A stretch of 64,000 nt of DNA, taken from the NCBI RefSeq assembly GCF_000350225.1, contig NW_005179296.1, positions 1 to 64,000 of the forward strand, read 5' to 3'. The notes beneath the pieces were generated by a model, which saw nothing but the letters and a program-made list of their open reading frames with translations, did no database searches and was not told the DNA's origin. The translations under genes and the position numbers were made by a program. Below are positions 60,078 to 64,000 of this stretch, piece by piece (the stretch's first letter is position 1; each line of letters begins with the position of its first letter). The DNA is from Chondrus crispus (Eukaryota > Rhodophyta > Florideophyceae > Gigartinales > Gigartinaceae).

Positions 60078-62645
60078 CCCTTTTTTCGAACTACCCGTGC
60101 TATCGGAGCTAACCTCCTGGCTATCGACAGCCAGGCCTTCTTCCGGTAGCCGGCCGTGTGGGTCGGGAAGATTCCCCCACTGCGGCTCGGCGGCCGTGGC
60201 GAGGTATTCGGGTACTTCCGGGCCTTGACCTGCGGCGTCCGGTCGTCGCAGGATATGGGGGACGAAGCGAGTCGGCTCGCCTTCGTGACCCTCTGTGGGT
60301 AGAGGGTACGGATCCTCTACCCAGTCTTGCAGGTACATTATCGCATTTTGTACCTGTTGGGGTAACCGAGAACGGTCTTGGTCCCCTCTCTCTCCTTGGC
60401 GCGGGTACCTTGTGTCCGCCTGCCGGTAGGCGGTTCGATCCCGACGATCGACTTCGTTACGACGGTACCCGCCTCCACGGGGGGCGAAGCGTGCGCCCCC
60501 ACCCGATCGGTTCGGGAAACCTTGACGCGGGGGACGGCCCTCGCCCGCCGCCTGCCGGAGGAGATTACGCGCACCGGGGCGCGTCTCCATCTGGTAGCGG
60601 TAGTTCCTGTACGCCGTGAACATTCGTTGTTCCGGCGACAGGAACGGGCACGCGTACATGGCATGCCCGTACGTACGGCATAGCCAGCACACGTACGCGC
60701 TGCCGTCCGTTGAGGCGAAGGTCGCCGCGTGCCGCGCCTCCTCATCGGTGAGGAGGGGCACGCGAGGCGAGGCGCTTCCCCTATCTCGACTCGAGATATC
60801 GAGCTCGGCGACGCGGGGGTCCGTGCCCCTTGCCACTCTCGGAGTGGCCGCGAATGCGGTCGCGTAACTTGATGTCGTTCCGGTCGACATCGGTGAGGGG
60901 GTTCGTGCCCCCACGGGCCCTGGTCCTTGCGTAATGAGGACAGGGTCGGCCTGCCACCCATCCTCCCCGATATGGAGGGTCGAGGCGGGCGAACTTGTCG
61001 CGGCGGACTTCGTAGTCCTGCCAGCCCTCCTTGCCGGTTTCGAATCCGGAAGAGGTAAACCGCGCCGGGCGCGGTACGTTGTACCTTCCGCCGTGGCGAT
61101 ACGGCGGATGGTCGGAAGATCGGTCTTCTGAATACCTGGCAGCCTTTGCACAGTTTCGGATACTGCGGCACGGGTTGCCGGTGCCAGTCCTCGCACGAAG
61201 TAGTGCGCGAGGGACTGTTCGGAGAAGACTGCCGTGCATCGGAACGCGGCAGTCTCGAGTCGGTCAGCAAACGTGCTTTCCGTCTCATGCGATTGCTGTC
61301 GCGCCGTAGCGACAGCGTCGTACGCTTCACCTAACACGTCGTCCGTGAGGTAGCGTTTTAAGAATTGATTCACGAGCCCCGGCCAGCTCACGTCGTCGTG
61401 GAGCTGGCCGGCGCGGAGGCCACGCATCGTATAACTCGTATACAGGCGCTCCGCGTCGCGCTCGAGGAAGTGCGCGAGGACTCGTACCGCAACACCTTCG
61501 GTCAGGTGTTGCGAGTTGAAGGTGATTCGGATATCCTTCAAGAACGGCAGCAGCTGGATGGGGTCGGTACCGTCGAAGCTGCGCATCGTGGGACGGATCC
61601 CACGACAGCGTTGGACGTACTTCGCGATCCGTCCCGCGTCACCCGAGGTAACGAGCCTCGAGGTGTTATCCAAGCGGTACATACGATAGTCAGCAACGGC
61701 GCTGAACTCTTGGATCATCGTATGTACCGGCTCGAGCCCGGGTTCAGCGGGACCCAGCGTGCCGAAGGAGGTAACCGGTAGCGTACGGACGACTACCGGA
61801 CCTGGATGCTCGGCGTAACTCGCCGGCGGATAGCCGCCCCAGCGGGGATCGACGGAGAACATCGGTTCTCCGGATCCGCGGGCGGCTCCTCCACGGTCCT
61901 GTTCGTCCGCGTACGATACGCGGTCCACTTGCCGCCTACTTCCGACGATAGGCGGCAAGGCTTGGGTCTCAGACGCGAAGTTCGCGTCTATCGGAGGACG
62001 GCTTCCTTCTGCAGTCCGACTGGTAGCGGCACTAGTCGAACGCCAACCTTCGGGGGCGGCGGCGCTCGGAGGTACGGTACCACCGGGCCCACTCGGGGGG
62101 GCACCGGGTAGCCTTTCGGCCATGGTACGTTCCATGTCACGAGCACGCCGACGAGTGGCGTCGAGCTCAGCGGAGAGGTGCGCGAACGCACCCAATTGCT
62201 CTGCGGACGGAGAGGTTCGGTCCTGGGGTCGTCTCACCGAGGTCGGCCTCTCAGGGCGACCTTGCCCGGACGGTCCGGGCGAGGCGAAACGGGAGTCTTC
62301 GACGAGCACGATCCGCGAGTGTAACTCGTCGATCAGTGCTCGGAGATTCTCTAAGGACTGCGTCACTCTATCGAACCTCCCTTCACGCAGGGAGCGGAGT
62401 TCGGCCATACATCGAGTGTATACATGGTCCGATACATCGATCCGAAGGGAAGTACGGACTTCCTCGATGTATTCGGCTATGCGTTCGAACATCGCCGCCG
62501 CTCTTTCCTCGGAGGATCCGAGCGACGGTTCGCGGTCACGAGGACCTGCGTCGCCGTCGCCCGACGGGGCGGATGGGGACTGCACAGCGGCCGGACTCAG
62601 ATCCGCCGCTTCGGAGCGGATCGAGGGCTCGAGCTCTTGGCTCAT
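60075..62645 (-). CDS. gag of element B
   Basis: 856 residues from ATG 62645. An acidic N-terminus and a helical stretch (AAMFERIAEYIEEVRTSLRI; QSLENLRALIDELHSRI), probably coiled coil, at about 45-115. A Ser/Pro/Arg-rich linker. A capsid-like region at about 280-470 (DAERLYTSYTMRGLRAGQ, WPGLVNQFLKRYL, ESTFADRLETAAFRC). A CCHC zinc knuckle CWLCRTYGHAMYAC near residue 640, then an Arg/Gly-rich basic region. It builds the particle and binds genomic RNA. Open throughout, and larger than most Ty3/gypsy gags. Confidence 0.92.
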   Translation of the reverse strand: MSQELEPSIRSEAADLSPAAVQSPSAPSGDGDAGPRDREPSLGSSEERAAAMFERIAEYIEEVRTSLRIDVSDHVYTRCMAELRSLREGRFDRVTQSLENLRALIDELHSRIVLVEDSRFASPGPSGQGRPERPTSVRRPQDRTSPSAEQLGAFAHLSAELDATRRRARDMERTMAERLPGAPPSGPGGTVPPSAAAPEGWRSTSAATSRTAEGSRPPIDANFASETQALPPIVGSRRQVDRVSYADEQDRGGAARGSGEPMFSVDPRWGGYPPASYAEHPGPVVVRTLPVTSFGTLGPAEPGLEPVHTMIQEFSAVADYRMYRLDNTSRLVTSGDAGRIAKYVQRCRGIRPTMRSFDGTDPIQLLPFLKDIRITFNSQHLTEGVAVRVLAHFLERDAERLYTSYTMRGLRAGQLHDDVSWPGLVNQFLKRYLTDDVLGEAYDAVATARQQSHETESTFADRLETAAFRCTAVFSEQSLAHYFVRGLAPATRAAVSETVQRLPGIQKTDLPTIRRIATAEGTTYRARRGLPLPDSKPARRAGRTTKSAATSSPASTLHIGEDGWQADPVLITQGPGPVGARTPSPMSTGTTSSYATAFAATPRVARGTDPRVAELDISSRDRGSASPRVPLLTDEEARHAATFASTDGSAYVCWLCRTYGHAMYACPFLSPEQRMFTAYRNYRYQMETRPGARNLLRQAAGEGRPPRQGFPNRSGGGARFAPRGGGYRRNEVDRRDRTAYRQADTRYPRQGERGDQDRSRLPQQVQNAIMYLQDWVEDPYPLPTEGHEGEPTRFVPHILRRPDAAGQGPEVPEYLATAAEPQWGNLPDPHGRLPEEGLAVDSQEVSSDSTGSSKKG

Positions 62646-62702
62646 CTCGACGCGATCGGTTCGCGGAGGGAAGCGGAAGTCTTCTCGAAGATCGGACTCC
62701 AG

Positions 62703-62724
62703 GGTCTTCTAGGTCGAGAGACCA
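62703..62724 (-). other. Primer-binding site of element B
   Basis: On the minus strand TGGTCTCTCGACC, one base after the LTR. It is the same as in element A apart from one base. Confidence 0.7.
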
Positions 62725-62725
62725 C

Positions 62726-63373
62726 TGTAGCATAAACACCCCCAAAACGGCGGGGGTGTATGCACGCAGTTCAGTAGCAGACTCCGGATCGGCGGAAGAC
62801 GGAACACACGCAAAGGGAAAGGACACGGGTCCTGGTAGCGTGGTAGAGCGGGAAGGGTGGCAGGCGCGAGTGATTGCGCAGCGGAGCGGATCGACGCCTC
62901 AACGCCCCGGAGCGACACTGGGTAGCGGACCAGTGTCGACGGGCGGAGGCGGATCGCTGCACGCGCGCGCACTGTAGCGCCTGCACCCCGCGTCGGTTCC
63001 CTTACCTAAACGAGACGCGAGAGCGGACTCGTGTTTTAGGTTAAGCGGTGCGTTGTCGACCAAGGCGGAAGGTCGTGGACAAGCCCCTGCTTATCCCTTT
63101 CCTCCGCCGTCGGTCGCTCCCTTATTTAATGTACAAGTGTTCGGTTATCATACCAGACTACAGTATCATGCTACCGTAGCCGGCGCGAGTCGTCGCGCGC
63201 GGTGGCTCTGTCAGCTATCGAGCTGACAGTACACGTGTGTGCCACGTGTGTGTGCGCACGCCCTGCAGACATGTGGTACACGTGTGGGCGCGTGGGGGCT
63301 CGTGTGGGCTGTAAGGTTCGTGCCTTACAGCCCCTGATCTAAACCTAATCGAATCGACGGCGCATATACCACA
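62726..63373 (-). repeat. 5' LTR of element B
   Basis: 648 bp, nearly identical to 50899-51545. On the minus strand it starts TGTGGTATATGCGCC and ends TTTATGCTACA. Confidence 0.95.
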
Positions 63374-63378
63374 AGCGG

Positions 63379-64000
63379 GAGGAACAGCAGATTTCTCGTT
63401 TGGAGGAATTTGAAGCCTTTCTCCCGCTCTCCACTCTGGAAAAACTCCGCGCCCATATAAACAAGGTGCTACTGGCCAGAACGAAGCCACCCTGTTCTAC
63501 ATCAGAGCTGCAAGGTATAATCATATTGCACGTACTTGCAGCTTCATATGATACATCTGTTTCGATTATTACTGCTCCAGAAAACAAAGCATTTTTCTTT
63601 CAGATGCAAATTTCCGGAAGCAGATATAAGGAAGTTTGGAGTGCGTTATCTGGTACAAAGCGAAAAAGAGAGGGTTTTGAACAAAGTGAGTGTGGGTGGT
63701 TGAATAAACCTGTTGCTGGAAACGCGCTGATCACAGATATGGAGGGCGAACTAGCCGCTATAAACAGAACGCTAGTTAATGTGGAGGGAGTCACGATTTA
63801 TTCGGTCGATGATGATCACAACCGACTCAGTTCGAGGGCAGTGCTTCATCTCGCGAATCTTTCTCAAGTGAACAACCCTAAAAAAGGCACTTGGCCCGGT
63901 GAACAATGCAGCCTGTTCTGCTTTGACGCATGCATTCATTGCTAGCCACTACTCTCGCCCCCACGAAAAAATTACCCACGTTTGGCACCGGCTAGTTCAA
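63379..64000 (+). pseudogene. 3' part of the unrecognised ORF, continues past the window
   Basis: Resumes the frame cut at 50898: EEQQISRLEEFEAF, a coiled-coil-like start, then SELQGIIILHVL, YKEVWSALSGTKRKREG, ITDMEGELAAINRTLV, SVDDDHNRLSSRAV and LSQVNNPKK. A six-A run near 63880 causes a frameshift. The following sequence stays open in the next frame (ALGPVNNAACSALTHAFIASHYS) to the window end. The acidic VDDDH followed by RLSSRAV could be a catalytic site of a DDE-type transposase, but I cannot place it in a family. It may be a host or mobile-element gene. Confidence 0.5.

Larger units (their letters stand above)
50899..63373 (-). mobile_element. Element B: Ty3/gypsy chromovirus with antisense ORF, minus strand
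   Basis: LTRs at 50899-51545 (3') and 62726-63373 (5') differ at about six positions over 647 bp, so insertion is recent. Target duplication AGCCG/AGCGG (50894-50898, 63374-63378) has one mismatch. From right to left: primer-binding site, gag, protease-RT-RNase H, integrase-chromodomain, module with a plus-strand ORF, polypurine tract. Gag and the antisense ORF are open, and pol is open except for one TAG between RNase H and integrase. Confidence 0.95.

Overview
This is eukaryotic nuclear DNA that is mostly mobile elements. Only two genes look like ordinary host genes: a major-facilitator transporter (14001-15422, minus) and a bHLH/GAF-like transcription factor (16427-17788, plus). They are intronless, compact and divergently arranged. 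A possible third is a small RING-finger ORF (40426-40857). Intronless host genes beside LTR, DIRS-like, Crypton-like, pogo, piggyBac-like and Tc1 elements would fit a TE-rich red alga (florideophyte, Chondrus-like). That is an inference from style and not a sequence match; other compact eukaryotes are possible.

Layout. 1-8040: a degenerate chromodomain Ty3/gypsy element on the minus strand (element C), whose LTR start lies at the left edge. 8171-10995: a broken piggyBac-like transposon. 11302-13930: a pogo/Tigger-like transposon with an uninterrupted transposase and TA flanks. 14001-17788: the two host genes around a 1 kb shared upstream region with short tandem repeats. 18186-18602: short deletion derivatives of two mobile elements. 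21058-22662 and 38086-38727: a degenerate Crypton-like tyrosine-recombinase gene, cut in two by Ty3/gypsy element A (22663-38085, 5-bp target duplication AAGAT). 42157-46515: a DIRS-like element (gag, RT-RNase H, tyrosine recombinase). 46626-47848: a dead Tc1/mariner. 50098-50898 and 63379-64000: an unrecognised ORF, probably a transposase, cut in two by Ty3/gypsy element B (50899-63373, target duplication AGCSG).

Elements A and B are relatives. Each has hairpin-rich LTRs, a shared primer-binding site, gag with a zinc knuckle, protease, RT, RNase H, integrase and a C-terminal chromodomain. Each also carries a long extra ORF (about 740-770 codons) on the strand opposite to gag-pol, between the end of pol and the 3' LTR. 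This antisense ORF (32976-35294 in A, 51749-53971 in B) matches no family I recognise. It is conserved between the two copies, is uninterrupted in A although A's gag-pol has at least seven disabling lesions, and sits in a module bracketed by two copies of one stem-loop plus polypurine tract. It is the best candidate here for an undescribed system.

The assembly is unreliable at 36456-37710. A near-perfect inverted copy followed by 100 Ns replaces the hairpin-rich start of element A's 3' LTR, and the fold-back point is the centre of an LTR hairpin.
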